A DNA stretch of 64,000 nt from Falciphora oryzae (GCA_000733355.1 JNVV01000006.1:1329713-1393712), one strand, 5' to 3'; counted from the stretch's first letter, positions 1-13,500 are shown. The notes: a model not told the origin generated them from the letters alone. Translations and numbers: made by a program.

Positions 1-973
1 ATCGCTTGTACCGTGTTGTCCTACCGATAACCAGGGTTCCGGTGGTGCCGCTTCTCGGCCTGTCCGGCAGAGGTTTAGACGACAGTGCAAATTGACAGTT
101 GTGCGTTGTTGTCGACTGATATCTGACGAGAGCAATGATAGCACATTCTATTGCACCAGAATACGACTCCAGAGCAAGAAGAATATGCTGCCAAAAAATC
201 GCCATTGAACCCCAAAGCTCTTCATTTTGGAGCCCAACCCAACTATCCCCGCCGTCAAATATCGCAATTGCTTTCTCAGGTGCTCACGGCCTCGTGGGTT
301 GATCCTGGGATGAGAATGTTGCATTGCTAGAAACACATACACCAGAGCACCTGACACCTTTACGACAGCGCTGCAGCCTCGAAATCTAGAGTGTGCGGGG
401 CTGCTGAGATCAAATCGAGGAGCTTCAATGCCACCTAGTGACCGTCAACTCGTCTGAAGTCCAAATGCTTCATGTTGCTTCCTCGACGTCGACTCAGGAG
501 GCCCGATCAGCTGCGCCCTCCTTTCTCAAACACGGCAAGCAGCAATTTCCAGTCGCACAACTCGCGCATATGCACGAGTTCAATCAGTTTCTAGAGAAGC
601 AGGATGGAATCGATGGACGCCTCGTTTGCTTCCTATCAATTCCTCGACGCTCGCACCCGGAACTGTCTCGCGGCTGCCGAGCACAAGTCATGACACCCAC
701 CGCCCAGCCCTACGCATCTGATCCGCCAACCGTAGATCGCGGCCAGCCAAGCACCATTAGGATTACTATCCATACCGCTTATTGGTTTGCGCCCTAATAA
801 ATAAATCCGTCCGAGCCCCCACGACGCACTCCCCTTCTTCCAAAAATGTTGTGACACCAGCCGAGGTAGCGAGGTACTCCTATCAAGCCTCCTAATCCCT
901 CGACCATAGGCCCGGGCGCGTCTCTGCCTACCTACTTGACCAGAGATCGCATCCGACACGCCTAAAGGCATAC
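1..973. other. Upstream non-coding DNA
   Basis: I see no supportable gene here. The open frames on both strands are short, start at non-ATG codons or lack family resemblance. This is presumably the promoter and 5' leader of the carboxylesterase that begins at 974, plus the edge of the window. Confidence 0.5.
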
Positions 974-3207
974 ATGGTGGAAGCGGCGTCGGACGGCGTC
1001 GGCCTGATGGCCGGCCCGCCTCGCCGGCCGTGGCGCAGGGGCCAGATCCTCATCCTCGCCCTCGCGGCCGGCTCCGTCGCCGCCCTGATAGGCCTGGTTT
1101 TGGGCCTGGTCCTCCAGCCCGAGGCGCTCAGCGGCCCGACCGTGGACCTGGACTACGCCACCTACGTCGGCAGCCGGCTCGAGAGCGGCGTCAACGTCTT
1201 CCGGGGCATGCGCTATGCGCGCCCGCCCCTCGGTGACCTGCGCTGGAGGGCACCCGTCGGGCCGGAGAGCGAGAAGAACCCCACGAGGGCCAAGGCTGTG
1301 AGTTTGCTTGTTGTTCTGTTTGCGCGAGCCCTGGGAGTTAGTATTGGGGTCTGGGTCTAAGCCAACATGTGCATAAACGCGAGGTCGAGTTCAGTTTGGC
1401 CCAGTTTGCCTCTCTACTGGAGCATCTTATCCAAACAGCGGCCAGGATGAAGACTGTCTCTACGTCAACGTTTGGGCACCTGCAGTTGCTCCGCCAGATT
1501 CCAAGTTCCCAGTATGGCTGTTCATCCAAGGTGGTGGTATGTCTCCTCCTAGCCCTTTCTAGACCTCCCGGGTAGATGGAACCGCTTCATTCTATTGTGC
1601 CACGCTTCTTTCCGAGGTGCTGACCAGGGGTCTCAAGGCTACACTGCCAATTCAAATGCAAACTATGATGGCGAGGAGGTAGTCCGCCGGAGCAATATGA
1701 GCATCGTGTTTGTGAATTTCAACTACCGCGTTGGACTCTTCGGCTTTTTAGCAAGCGACAAGATCAAGAAGAATGGCGACTTGAATGTCGGCCTGCTCGA
1801 TCAGCGGTTTGTCATGCAGTGGATTCAAAAACACATATCCAAGGCAAGTTTCTCAGGGGGCGGTAGCCGCGTCGTGGCGTGTCGTGCTGTGGTTCAGGGT
1901 TCAGCCACCACTCAGTTTCCATTCTGACAATTGTTCCCTGGGTGCCGCAGTTCGGAGGAGACCCGGACCACGTTGTCATCTCGGGTGTATCCGCCGGCGC
2001 TGGCTCGGTAGCGATGCAGCTGACGGCTTATGGCGGGCGAAATGACGGCCTCTTTGTCGGCGGCATCATAGAGTCGCTGTTCTTCCCGGCCCAACCCTAC
2101 CTCTCGGACCTCGAGTGGCAGTTCGACAGACTCGCGAGCAGCGTGGGTTGCGATACGTTCGAGGACGGAGACCGTGTGGCCTGCCTCCGGGGCTTGAGCA
2201 CTCGCAACCTCCAGTTGGCCAACGTTGCCTCTCCATTCCCTGGCCAGTCGCAGTCGCCGCTTCCTCTTTTCTACTGGACGCCCTGCGTCGATGGCGACTT
2301 GATAAGGCACCTCCCCTACGCCATGTTTGAACGGAAAGAGTTTGTCGAAGTCCCCCTGATTATTGGGACCGACACTGACGGTATGTTATGCTTGCCTCAC
2401 ATTCAACCTCTTATGCAGTCTCCAGGCCCATCTCACATGCTCGAATGCTAATGGTGCAACACAGAGGGTTCTTACTTTGGCGCAAACGCTGCGTCGCAGC
2501 AAGAGATGCGCAACTTTATGCGCAACAACTTCCCGCGGCTGCGCGATGCCGACCTCGACAACATCCAGGAGCAGTACCCGCTCATGGACGCACTGCCCAA
2601 CCACAATCGGTGGTTCCCGTCCACGTCCCGGGCCTACGGCGAAGGTGCCTTCATATGCCCCACCGTCAACGTGCTCGACGACCTGGCCTCGGCACTTCCG
2701 TCATCTAGCTCGCTCGTGAAAGTGGCAGGCAACCGACCTTTGCAGGCGCCGGTTGATAAGGGCCCCTGGGCATACCGCTACAACGTCGTGGACGACGATT
2801 TCGTCCGGTCAGGCCTCGGAGTCCCTCACACATTCGAAATCCCGGCCGTTTTCGGCCCGGACAGCGTGTACGGGGCCCCGAAGAGTTACTACACGTACAA
2901 CAGCGGCATCGTCCCCATCGTGATGGACTACTGGATCTCCTTCGTCAAGACCCTGTCGCCCAACACACTGAGGAACCCCAGCGCGCCCGTGTGGCACTCC
3001 TGGGCAGCGGGAGGGTGGCGCAATAGTAGCGGTTCCGTGAACGGCACGCGGGACGGTACCGGCAGCTCCTTCACTCGCTCCCGCCTGCTGATCGAGACGG
3101 GCAACACGCGCATGGAGAATTCACCTGCACAGGAGGTTCGTCGTTGTGGGTTTTGGAGGTCTCTAGAGGATTTCACGCAACAGAGGAGAAAGCGAGGGTT
3201 AAGGTAG
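974..3207 (+). CDS. Type-B carboxylesterase/lipase, N-terminally membrane anchored, five exons
   Basis: This is an alpha/beta-hydrolase of the type-B carboxylesterase family, which hydrolyses carboxylic esters. Proposed exons are 974-1297, 1395-1536, 1638-1843, 1951-2380 and 2465-3207, giving 614 residues. The joins restore family motifs: EDCLYVNVW, then IQGGGYTANSNANYDG across intron 2, the nucleophile elbow GVSAGAGS (Ser238), TDEGSYFG across intron 4 (acid Glu368) and GVPHTFEIPAVFG (His489). A hydrophobic segment at about residues 24-47, preceded by RRPWRR, suggests a type II membrane anchor rather than the cleaved signal peptide usual in secreted relatives. Intron 3 (1844-1950) has a GC donor (AAG/GCAAGT). 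The substrate cannot be told from sequence. The ATG at 974 is the only good start before the anchor. Confidence 0.88.
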
Positions 3208-3420
3208 TAATATATTCTGGCATGAGCGGGCTTATGGGCGTTCGTATTTACTCATGTGTACATGTGTGAAGCAATCTAACAGGCCAATCAAGGGTCGAGA
3301 AAAGAGTGGCGGTTAAGATCCAGTAACCCAAACATCGAAGCTTGGCTTATTTTGAATGCCGCTCCAACCTCTGGTCCGGCCTCAGCTAGCAAAGATCGGT
3401 CAAGAAACCCTGGCAAAACC
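3208..3420. other. Short intergenic spacer
   Basis: About 210 bases separate the carboxylesterase stop from the first ATG of the next gene. It holds the 3' end of one gene and the promoter of the next. I see no distinct site. Confidence 0.4.
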
Positions 3421-5177
3421 ATGCATCAGACCTTGCTGAGCCGATACTTTCGCTTGCCTCCTCGGCCTCCGCCGACCGGCCCGTCATTTCTCGACCTCCC
3501 TTACAATGTGCGCTATCGCATCTACATCCTAGCCGGGCTCGTTCGGACTACATGCGCCATAGATCTCAACCTTGAAGCCCAGGATCGGGCTGACCATCAC
3601 GACGAGGGAGCACGCCGGGCTCGGCCTAGATCGTGCCGCTACCCAGCCGCGCCGTTCCTAGATCCGTCCGAGAGGTGGCACGAAGACGACATCGACTGCG
3701 TCTGCCCTCCGCTGCCAGCCGCGCTTCTTTACGTCTCTCGTATCGTCTCGAGAGAATGTGTCTGTGTCCTGTACTCGGAGAACAAGTTTAAGATATGCTG
3801 GGGCAGGCGCCGAGGCTTCCTCCCTCTCCATGGCCTGGGCGGCGTGGCTTTGGCCTCTCTTACCTCCCTTACAGTGCGACTAAACAGATGCCCATGTCGC
3901 CCTTCTCTGATGGGCAGATTGGCACCACGGCCATCTGATTACCACATGGACTGCAAAGGCGGTAGCACGTGTGGTGGGGATAAAGCACTCGCCGGGATAT
4001 CCCGCAACGACAAGTCTGTCCTGTCGGACTGGAGGAGCATCTGCACAAAACTCGCCGCCAGCATCCGGCCTTCGCAGCTCCGTCTGTTGTATGCGATACT
4101 GCCAGTTATGAGGTAGCCCAGGAGGTAGTCGAGCCTCTCGCTACATTCCCAGCTCTCCTCGCATGCGCTATCCGCCTGGGCCAAGTGCCCAACAACCGAC
4201 TGCGATGCCTAGCCGAGACGACCGTCCGTCGGCTCACTGCTCAGACCCTCCCAGAGGCCCTAACCGGGCGTGAGCCGCCCACCCAACTTCCCCTCGAGAT
4301 CCTCCGCCGGATCTTGTACTTTACGGACCTCATCGCGCCACGGCACCTCCTCTGGGAAGAGTCGCACGGCTTCAAGCCTTTCCCTTGCAACGGGCACTGC
4401 ACTGACGGGCGCGAGGCATGCTGCTGCTCCGCCAACCACGCCGCCTTCTCCTCGTCGCCCTGCACCACGTCCTGCTGGAAGCTACCTACAAGCCTCTTCC
4501 TCATCAGCCGTAGCCTCCGATTCGAAGCCGAACGCCTCTTCTACGGGCAGAACCACTTCGTGCTTCTGCCCCCAAAGGCCTACTTCAGCTTCCTCCAAGT
4601 AGAGCGCAACGCGCCTCCGTCCCTACACGCCTTCCTCACCGCCATCCCCACCCACTGCGTCCGCCACCTGCGTTCGCTCGAGGTTGTGTTCCCGGACATC
4701 GACGAGGATTTCTTTACGTCAGGCGTCGCGGACGCGAGAAGCTCCTCCGCTTGGCGGTGGGGCCGCGGTGTCGGGCTGCTCGTGTCGCACGGCGCGACGC
4801 TCCCCAAGCTAGCGCTGACGCTGAACCTGTCGAGCCAGCGCGTCTACGCGACGGAAACGGCGAACATGTCCACGGCGCAGATGAACGCGGCCGAAAGACG
4901 GATGCGGCACGTGTACCGCCGCGTCTTGGGGTGGCTGGTGGACCTGCAGTTACAGACACACGCGCAGATGCCGGCGCGCCGAAGGGAGCGGCCGCTGAGA
5001 GACCTGTTCGTGTATCTCAGCTGGCCGCTGGCGCTTGATGAGAGATGGGAACTGGACAGAGCTGAGCATGAGAAGGTGCTGGAGAGACTTGTGATGGGGG
5101 CCGGGTATGATGCTACGGCGCGGGGGAAGTTTGTAATGGGCCCGTGGGGCGGGTTGGCGAACACCGAGTGGAGTTGA
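3421..5177 (+). pseudogene. F-box-like fungal protein interrupted by a frameshift
   Basis: Two open frames run in series. The first (from ATG 3421, stop at 4114-4116) has an F-box-like start, SFLDLPYNVRYRIYILAGLV. The second is open from about 4089 to the stop at 5177 and has a second F-box-like segment, LPLEILRRILYFTDLIAP, then a leucine-rich body. The second frame reads sensibly upstream of its first ATG (4185), as VCDTASYEVAQEVVEPLATF, and follows directly on the first frame around RPSQLRL. The break lies between about 4084 and 4091 and needs a two-base change in phase; no splice sites could explain it. Joined, the product would be about 585 residues, like the duplicated F-box-like families common in Pezizomycotina. 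It may be a true lesion or an assembly error. If functional, a role as a substrate adaptor for a ubiquitin ligase is only inferred. Confidence 0.65.
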
Positions 5178-8100
5178 AGAAGAGGTCTTGCAGCTCTCGG
5201 CTTCATGATTCTGTGAATTTTAGAAGGCGGCCGGCGCTCAATCCAGATTTGGGTGCCTATCAGCCCGCTCTACTCCGATTTTGGGCGGCCATCTAGCCCG
5301 AGCAACCCGAGAGCCCGGCAGGGAGTCGAGCAACACACACGCGCTCTTGCCGATATCCGATGACATCAAGACGGTTGGGGGCCTCCAAGGCAGCCCGTGG
5401 CTGCGTGCTGCCTATTGTTGTTATTGTTGTCATGTAATGAACGTGCTGCAATGGAAAGGCCCACCCGCATGCCGCCGATTGGAATCCTCGCAAGCCCCGA
5501 CAGGCTGCGCGCATATCAGCACCGCCACCGGCGCCGCTCTGCAGACCCCACCTGCAGTTCCTGTTGTTTGTCCTGCGTGAACGGTGAATCCTGGCCGGGC
5601 GTGCTGGGCATCCTATTGATCGATCGGTGACCCCGTACGGACTGCCCCCAGCAAGCATTTTGACTCGACGGCTCCCCAAGATCGGGCCCAGCCAGTGAGG
5701 AGGGCTCGGCCGCATTCGTCGCTCTCGCGATTCCAAGGGCATCCCCGAACCTGAGGCTGTGCGACAACAACAACAACAAACTACAAGGGCGCAAGGGCAG
5801 GCAGGACCCATGAGCATGGCATGGAGGAGGACGGGACGGGATGGGATAGGTAGGGCATCGTAGGGCGGCCGGCTGCCGCCAACCAGACGGCGAGGAGCAG
5901 GCCCCACGCCCCGCGCCTTGAAACCGCGAGACCGAACGTGAAGGTTCGATGGCGAACGGAGAAGACGACTAGATCGGGCAGCGGCCCCCGTGGGCAGCGA
6001 GGAGGAGAATTACAGGATGCGGGTTGGTTTGGACGTTCATGCGAACCGCCACGGCCGCCGCCCACTTGGCCCCACATCTGGTCAAGGTGATGGTGTTGAA
6101 GAATGCTGGTTTGACAGCTCGATCATCCCGACTCGTCCACCAAGCATGACCAACCCGTACCATGACGGCATCCAGGTCATCAGCGCCAGAGGGCATGTAT
6201 CCCATGCCGGGCCGCGGTGATTGTTTGTTTGTTTGCGCGCGGGCTGCCGGGTTGATGTGCAGGCAAGCAAGCATCAGGCAAACAGGCAGGGGCAACCCTG
6301 ATTCTCGCCACCGCGGCTCCCTTTCACCAAACTCTAGCGAGAGCCTCTGACTGACCTGGCCGAAACAGTCTCGAGATGGCGGAGGAGGGAGGCATCGGCC
6401 ATACTGCCGCTTGAGGGGAAACACATGTTCGCGCGGCTGGCAGGCCGTTTAGGTTCGCCCTCTGTCCCGAGCACACGACCGGGTTCTCTCGTCTGCCAAC
6501 CGCCGCAAAAACAAACAAGGACGCTGGGAAACCCGGTATGGAACGCATGACACGATCACATCAAATATCCCGTAAGTACTGTCTACCTTTACCAAGGTAC
6601 GGTGTGCGTATGTGTGTTTTGTTTTTCTTTCCGCAACCCACTTCCTTGCGCTTAGATCCAGTCGGTATAGAAGAGCGGTCCACGGCTCATGCGGCCGACG
6701 CGCCATCGCGCGCAGATTGGTCATCACAAGTCGCAATGTTAAGCGCGAGAGGGTTCGAAACGGCGGGCTGCGATATGCGTGGGACGCTATCATGACTGGC
6801 ATCCCCGCCTCGGCACGTGTCCACAAGGCGGTGGGAGGTACCTATGCGCAGGGAGACAACGTATCTTGCATCGCGGAAGATGGGGAAAGGGAGGGTATGC
6901 TGGAGTGGCGGTCAGGACCCTGCGTGCCTGCGTTGGTGCCTCGGGGCCCTCGGGGAATGCATTCCAGCACGATCCGCGAGATATGAGACGGGTAGTGGCC
7001 GGTCACTCTGGTCAACGAGTTCAGCTGCGTCAATTCTACGTAGTCCGGGCCGACCTTCACAGGTTCGTCCTACATGGCTGTAACTATCCTCCACTCCTGG
7101 GTGGTTGTTGGTGCTTGTCCAGATGCAAAGCAAAGCATGCGGATCTGCGGCGTAGCGTTACACAACGTTTTTTTTTTCTCCCTCCAACTGAACCACATCC
7201 CTCGAAGCAGCCTGACCTCGATTACCATGCCAACCCCTCGGCATCCAGCCTGTCGGTCGTCTGCCCAATGAAGGAAGGCTAGACAAGGGCTAGAGGTCGT
7301 TGGATGCTTACCGAGACAAACCACTCGGTATATACCCCAGATATGTGTCGACGTAGACGAGCAAGTATATGCGTATCATATACGTCTTGTTATTGCTATT
7401 ATCGACACACCTTCCTGCTCGTCAAAGTACACACGCATGAGAGGTTTCGTACCCCGGGATGTAATCTACATTGCAAATCGAAAAAAAAAAGAAGAAAAAA
7501 AGGATATTTGACCGATGGCACCGAGGGGTCCGAATGCCGTCCAACCGTCCATCCTGCGATGGCGTCTCGTACACGGAGATTTGAATTACCATGTGGAATC
7601 GTACGAAGTCCTAACGGGGCCCGGGGTTCTTCCGCCTTTGTTGTCCAATGGAGGACCCGTCCAGCAAATTTGCCAGCGTCCCAGAGTAGCATTGGGCCGG
7701 GGTAGACTTTGAGCCACTGGCGGTGGGTGGTCGGTATCCGTCTGCCGGTGACGACGCGGGGCCTTGACTCGCCGGACCCAGGGCCAAGTCAGTCCATATT
7801 CGCAGGACAGCGCAACCCGCCAAGGCGAGGCTCCACGGAGGCGGGCGACACCTTACGGTGTACAAGAGTTCGCCAAGACCTCCCGTCGTGGCCGCGGGAG
7901 ATCAGATGACAACGCCAGAGCAAAAGTGTATCTCGCATATGATATGGGAGGGTATACTCCGGAGTTACTTCGTTGTCTGTCAGCAGAAACTCGGTGACCG
8001 AGTTGGGGTGCCGCGACACGTATCTGCGGTGGACGATAGCTGTCCGGCACCAGCCATCGCCTCGGCCAGGCTTGGGGAAGGTGGGTACGCGCGCTTGTCA

Positions 8101-10493
8101 TGTCCCGCGGATCAGGCGTCCTCACAGGATGGCCGTGAAGCCTGAAGCTTGCTTGATAATAACCAGAGTATTGTCATTCAATAGGTTGTTATGCGTTTGG
8201 TTTCGGAGAATATCAACCCTCTGATAATATTAGCAACAAAATGCGGTTCTGGGAGTCTGTCTCGACATGAGACCGGCCGTGTGAACTAATCCGTCGAAAC
8301 GATCGCCATACGAAGCACGGCAGCCCCATCGAGACCCATGGTGATCAAGACAATCACCTCCCGCGGTACTGCCTGACTGAAACGTTCTGGAAGCAATACA
8401 GATTTTTATGTGGAATGAGTGGTGGAGGCGTCCTGGGCCAATCGGACAGAAGCAGGCGGGTTGGGCTGTGGAGCGTTGAAAACCTCAACGCATTCACTCC
8501 GCGAAGCCCCCCCACGTGTGTCCTGGAAGAGGGTCGGGAAAGGTGGCTAGGAACCACATGCTTCAGAGCATTGACAGAAGATACCCGATGGGACGGACGT
8601 GGACGGGATACGCCGCGGAGGACAAGAAGCCACGGACAAGGATAAAAAATGTGGCAAAGAGCCGACAACGAGATTGACAACCAACAACAGCCAGGTGAAA
8701 TAACGCAGAATCAAACAAAATCAACACGCCCACCTGCAACCAGACTATGGAATAATAGCCCAGGCGAAGGATCGCTTCGAGAAGGAACCAAACTTCAGGA
8801 CTTTTTTTTCCGTGCCACTGCGAGCGGGCCAGGGCAAATTACACCCCGACCCGCAAATCTGCGACGGCCCAGGAACAGGCCCACCAATTTTCTGGCCGAA
8901 CCAACATGGAAAAGCGGCGAATCCGGGGACTTGGGCAGAAGAGGGCCCTGGCCATCCCAGAAAGCCAACCCTTGTCTGGCCTCGTCCGTCCGGCCCTCTC
9001 CAGTCTCTTTCTCGGGTTCCTCCACCAGGCCGTCAGCCGCGGCCCGGTGGGAAACGGTCCGTACCAGGACACAAAGGCGCGACGGCGCAATATTGTCACC
9101 TTGGTTGGTGACAATGCCTTTCTTTCTTCTCTGGCAACTGTTCGTTTTTGCCGAACAGTGGGGGCCGGGGCCCTCTTACCGATAATACGGGGCCCTGCGT
9201 GGCCGCACGCCGCGGCTGCTAGACGGTGAGGCGGCCCAGCGACGATCAACCAAACGACAGAACAAGATCCACACTCGAGGAGACGCGCGCCTGCCTCGCT
9301 TCCGGTGTTTGTCTCCGAAGGTTTGGCGTGCCGGTCACATCTTGTCTCCGTGTGTCGGAGGCGAGCCGGAGGGTTTTGAGACGAGAACAGCAGCGTCGCT
9401 GCCCTGGGACGCCTGCCCAGGGCGAGGTCGGAAGAGGTTGGCTGCTTGGCGAGGGCGGGCGACTGGGGATCTGCGGTCGCTTCACCAGAAACTGCACACC
9501 GCGAGGTGGTACCTGTGCTGGGCCCGACCGGGCCCATGGTGGCGATTTTCTCCCGGCGGCACTTGCTCTCGGTGGGGAGGGCTTTAATTCCCCTGGCACT
9601 CTTGGATGGGCTCATGTTGAGGCCATCGCCGTAACAGGCAAGGCGGCGGGCCAGGGGTGGAACAGAAAGGTAGAGGAGGGTAGCGAGTTCACCCCCTCCC
9701 CGGGCAGCCTCGCACGCGGCCGCTTTGGGAAGTGGCGGCGACCGGGATATTGACTCTTTCGAGGGGTCCTCTGGTCCCCCGGAAGGGTTCGACGAGAGTC
9801 CTTGGCCGCGAAGAACCCACATGTTCACGACGTTGCACCGCTCATGGGGGCCCACCAGCTTCGCCGGCCCCTCGAGTCCAGGGTTGGTGCGAGGTGGACC
9901 CTATAACGCCCATCTTCATGCGGTCGGGGTGGTGGGAAATGGCGGCTGTCGAGATGTTCAAGCGTTTGCCACCGACGCCAAGTTTTGCCCGGCTCGAGCT
10001 GCCAACAACCCGGGGAAGGGAGAGGGCAACTCCCGCGCAGGAAGGGAGGAGGAAAAAAGGCGAGAGACGCAGCGCGGATCTGATTGGTTGTGTGGAATGC
10101 GTCTTTTAGCCTGTGAGTGTGCCAACATTTTGCATGTGGCTTGTTTCGTACCTGCAGGAGTTCAGAGTCTCCTGCAAGGCACAAGAAATTGGCACATCGC
10201 TTCCCCGTGGATCATCAAGGTGACGGTGTAGGTACACAGTACCCTCGACTTCCAAGTGGCTTCCTTTGGTGGCTGGAGGACTGGCAGGCTGGCAGACTGG
10301 CGCGCCATCTAGGATCCGTGCCGAACCCCATCTCCCGTTATCCCCGACCAGTTACATCGGCCGGCCGGCGGTGGCGGGTGGAGAAAAGCAACGACGGAGG
10401 AAGCCATCAAGGGGGGCCCTGCCCTGGCCTGCTGGGTAGGCGATCCATCCTTCCACCGCCTCGGATTTGCTTCCGCGCGCCGCTGCCCACGCG
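5178..10493. other. Gene-poor region, first half
   Basis: I find no coding region I can support across about 5.3 kb. Open frames exist on both strands (the longest is at 8839-9855, minus), but they are GC-rich chance frames with proline/arginine/serine-rich products, overlapping rival frames and no recognisable domain. A small CAA repeat lies near 5764-5783, and a purine-rich A tract with interruptions at about 7481-7502. Decayed mobile DNA cannot be excluded by eye. Confidence 0.4.

Positions 10494-10522
<29 letters not shown>
10494..10522. repeat. Poly(A) tract of 29 bases
   Basis: This is an uninterrupted run of 29 adenines in gene-free DNA. It could be a plain homopolymer microsatellite or the tail of an old retroposed sequence. 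I see no flanking target-site duplication by eye. Confidence 0.9.
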
Positions 10523-10525
<3 letters not shown>

Positions 10526-13500
10526 TTGAGGTCTTTTTCTTTTCTGCCATTTTCATTCTTCGTGTTCCTTTTCCAAGTTGCCGTTTTAGGCAGTGGCAGT
10601 CCGACGTAGCAGCCAGCCATCTTTCCTCCACTATTTCATGCACCAGCACAAGCCACCTTGCATTCGCATGAGGGGGGAATATGTATGTCTGGTGTGTTAT
10701 ATGTAGGGAGATGCCCAAGAAGGTAGGTGGTGTGTCCGAGAGGAGGCACGTTGAGCACTTGGACCTCAAGGCGGTGTGCCAGGTATGCCACAAGAGGCTA
10801 TCGTACGGTCTAATGCATCCATCTGCTGGTTGGTTGCTGTCTGGATGCTTGGGAAGTGAAAATTGGTCCGCCATTATGCACTCGTGGTGGGACTTTTTGC
10901 ACGGCTGAAACGTGATAGAAGGCCGAGGCGTGGAGGCACATGCAGCCACGCAGAGAACTGACAGAATCGTCCGTCGATACAGAGCTCCAATATGCAACTT
11001 GTCACGGAGCAGGACCCCATCTTGTTGACTCAGGGTCTAGATTCCCACACTTTGACGTGTGCCTAAATCGACTCATGAAGCTTGTGTAATGAGCTGGCAG
11101 GAGTCTAGCATTAGGCAGTTTGAGAAAAGGAATCAAACCATGATGCTGTCGGGGGACAACTTCGGACCAATGCACACCGTCTTCTGCTAGGTGAGGAAGG
11201 CAGACAAGGGCGTCCACCGGCACAGTCCATCCGCCGCACGATCCTCAGCAATCCAGCAAGACAGGCCATTGACTTGTCGTGGTTGGGTGTGGAGTTATAG
11301 TGGTAGTTTGGGTAGCTGTATTGAAAGTCCGGCGCTCACCCAGCCATTCTGCCCTGGCGTTCGGGGGCGGTCGGTTGTCTTCCGTGGCTAGTCGACTCGA
11401 CCGAGCGCCCGAACTAACCGATCGCCTGTAAAGTGTCTGCGTCGAGCACAGATCGGGGGTTTTGATGGAATGGGGCAGGACTCGGGGCTGCTCTGTGCAA
11501 TCCTCGCCGGGTCAAAATTTGATGAAGAGTTGTCACCCCAGCCCCGTGCTGCTCTCGTCAACGGGCGGGGACAGCGCTGGTCTGTGAGGGAACAGCGCGT
11601 TGCGACATGTTGAGATGACGCCTGACGGGAAAGAGCACGGTGTTTTCCGCTCCCCGCATTTGTCGGTTGTCACTCTCGGAAAGACACCGACTGGAGCGTG
11701 CAGTCAGTCAGCCAGCCAGCCAGACTTGTCAACGAAACCCTCCGTCGCTTCATGTTGTTTTCGATCAAAGTTTTCTTCCTTTTCTGCATTTCTTCTTCTC
11801 GTCTTCTTTGCTTTTCCCGACTATCCGGTCAATCATTGCCCATGCTCGCCCGCCGAATCGCTAGTCTCTATCCCCTGACATCTACCCGAAAGTTTAAGAG
11901 CGAAAAAAAAAAAAAAAAAGGCTGACGAACTCTCCAGTGTCCGTCCACCGTCCGTCCGCCTGACGGTGTATCGGTCCCGCAGGCTTGGGATGACACCCCA
12001 TCCGGTCTGCTTTTTTGCTTTGGCTAGGGTTTACGTGTGTGTGCCGCAGCGGGTGCCTGAGCGCGAGAGGGGCTGGGCAGGTGGCCCCGGCCAAGGTCCG
12101 GCACAGGGTTGAACCTCGTCCTGAGCGGGAGTTTGTGCGTTTGGCTGATTCGAGCGTGGTGTTCTCACGCCTTCGACATTGTCACCTCCGCCTTTTGGGC
12201 ATTTCTCCTTTGGTCTATCTTCCCCCTCGATGTCCATTCCAAGCAAGGCTACTTCCGCATCCTCTGCACGGTGGGTGGTGGCCTGTGCCGCGCGAGGACT
12301 TTGGAGGGTTGCATTGCACACACATGACCTTGATTTATCCAGTTGGTGGTGGTGCTTTGGGCAATTTTTAACCCACAACCCGGATGCATGCAGTTTGCCC
12401 ACTCTGCTTCATGTGCGTCTGTTGCAACGCACCATTTTCTATACTTGATTCCCTCCTGCTGTATGGCACAAGTGGGATGCCCCCCCTTCTTCCAATCTGT
12501 CTGAATCGCTTGCGTGGTTCTTTTGTTGAACATGTTGATCACCTGTGCGACGACAAAGTCGAGGACCAGGCGGCTCATACTAGGCGGCGTCTCACAAAGA
12601 GAGGGTGTTCTGTGGGCTCCATAATAAATTATTCTTGGAATCAGGTGTGGAAACGCTCCTGCTTCTCTTCTGTGGAGGAGCCGGTGTCAGTTGGAAAAGC
12701 TGAGGTGTCCCAAGAGGATCTCCAGCCCCCAAAACCCTGACCCTCGGTTTCCATCCCATGTCTTATTTCGTGGGCCCAAATCCCGGTGGGCGCATGTCAA
12801 AAATTCAATGCTCTATCGATAAAGAGATAAATCGAGCGAGGCTTAGGAGAGCGCAGAGCTTCCTGGTCTCGTCTATTTCCCGAGCCTTATCCGGGCTGCT
12901 GGGGGACGCATTGAGACGAGAGGCGGGGTGACCCGAATACCAAGGACTGCGGGCACGAGAGGGGCCGCTTGTTTCGTTCCTGGGCGGTGCCTGGATGGGG
13001 ATCGCCTTCGTCTCGGCTTGTGCCATCAAGCAGCTGCAGGCAGACGCGAAACGCCGCTCTGGAATCACATCCGTCGCGCTTTTCGGCCCCCCATCCCAAT
13101 CCGGCAGTCTGCCCCTTGGTTGGACCAGCGGGCAGGCAGATTCATCAGACTCTCGGCAGGTAGATCTCGAGAGCAGCGTCGCTGAGTGGGTGTGTAGCTG
13201 CAAGGTGATCGATGATGGGCGTTGCGCCGTGTTTGTCTGCTTGGCCAACCATGCTCTTGCCCTCGGCACCCTTCTGCCCTCCCGACTTCTTTTTTTGGCC
13301 CCTCATGCTGTCATGCTCGGGATCCGCGGCCTGTACCTTGCATGCGTTTGCGCTGCTCTTCCTCGGCCTCTGGGGGCACCGATCACCTGCGAGGGCGAGA
13401 GGCCCGGGCTTATTCGTGACTGGATGACAGCCCGTTTGCATCTGTGCTCGTGGATGGGGCCTGCAGCGCTATTGCTGTGATGTGTGGCCGGCAGAGCAGC

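Noticed and set aside
438..797. 119-codon frame upstream of the carboxylesterase
   Set aside because: It begins at GTG, has no recognisable domain, and is overlapped on the other strand by a frame of similar length.
6747..6765. GGTTCGAAAC resembling a tRNA B box
   Set aside because: No matching A box upstream and no cloverleaf can be folded by eye; the bases after the motif do not fit the T stem.
8839..9855. 338-codon open frame on the minus strand
   Set aside because: GC-rich DNA gives long frames on several phases here. The product is a patchwork of Pro/Arg/Ser with no domain, and plus-strand frames of 100-178 codons overlap it.
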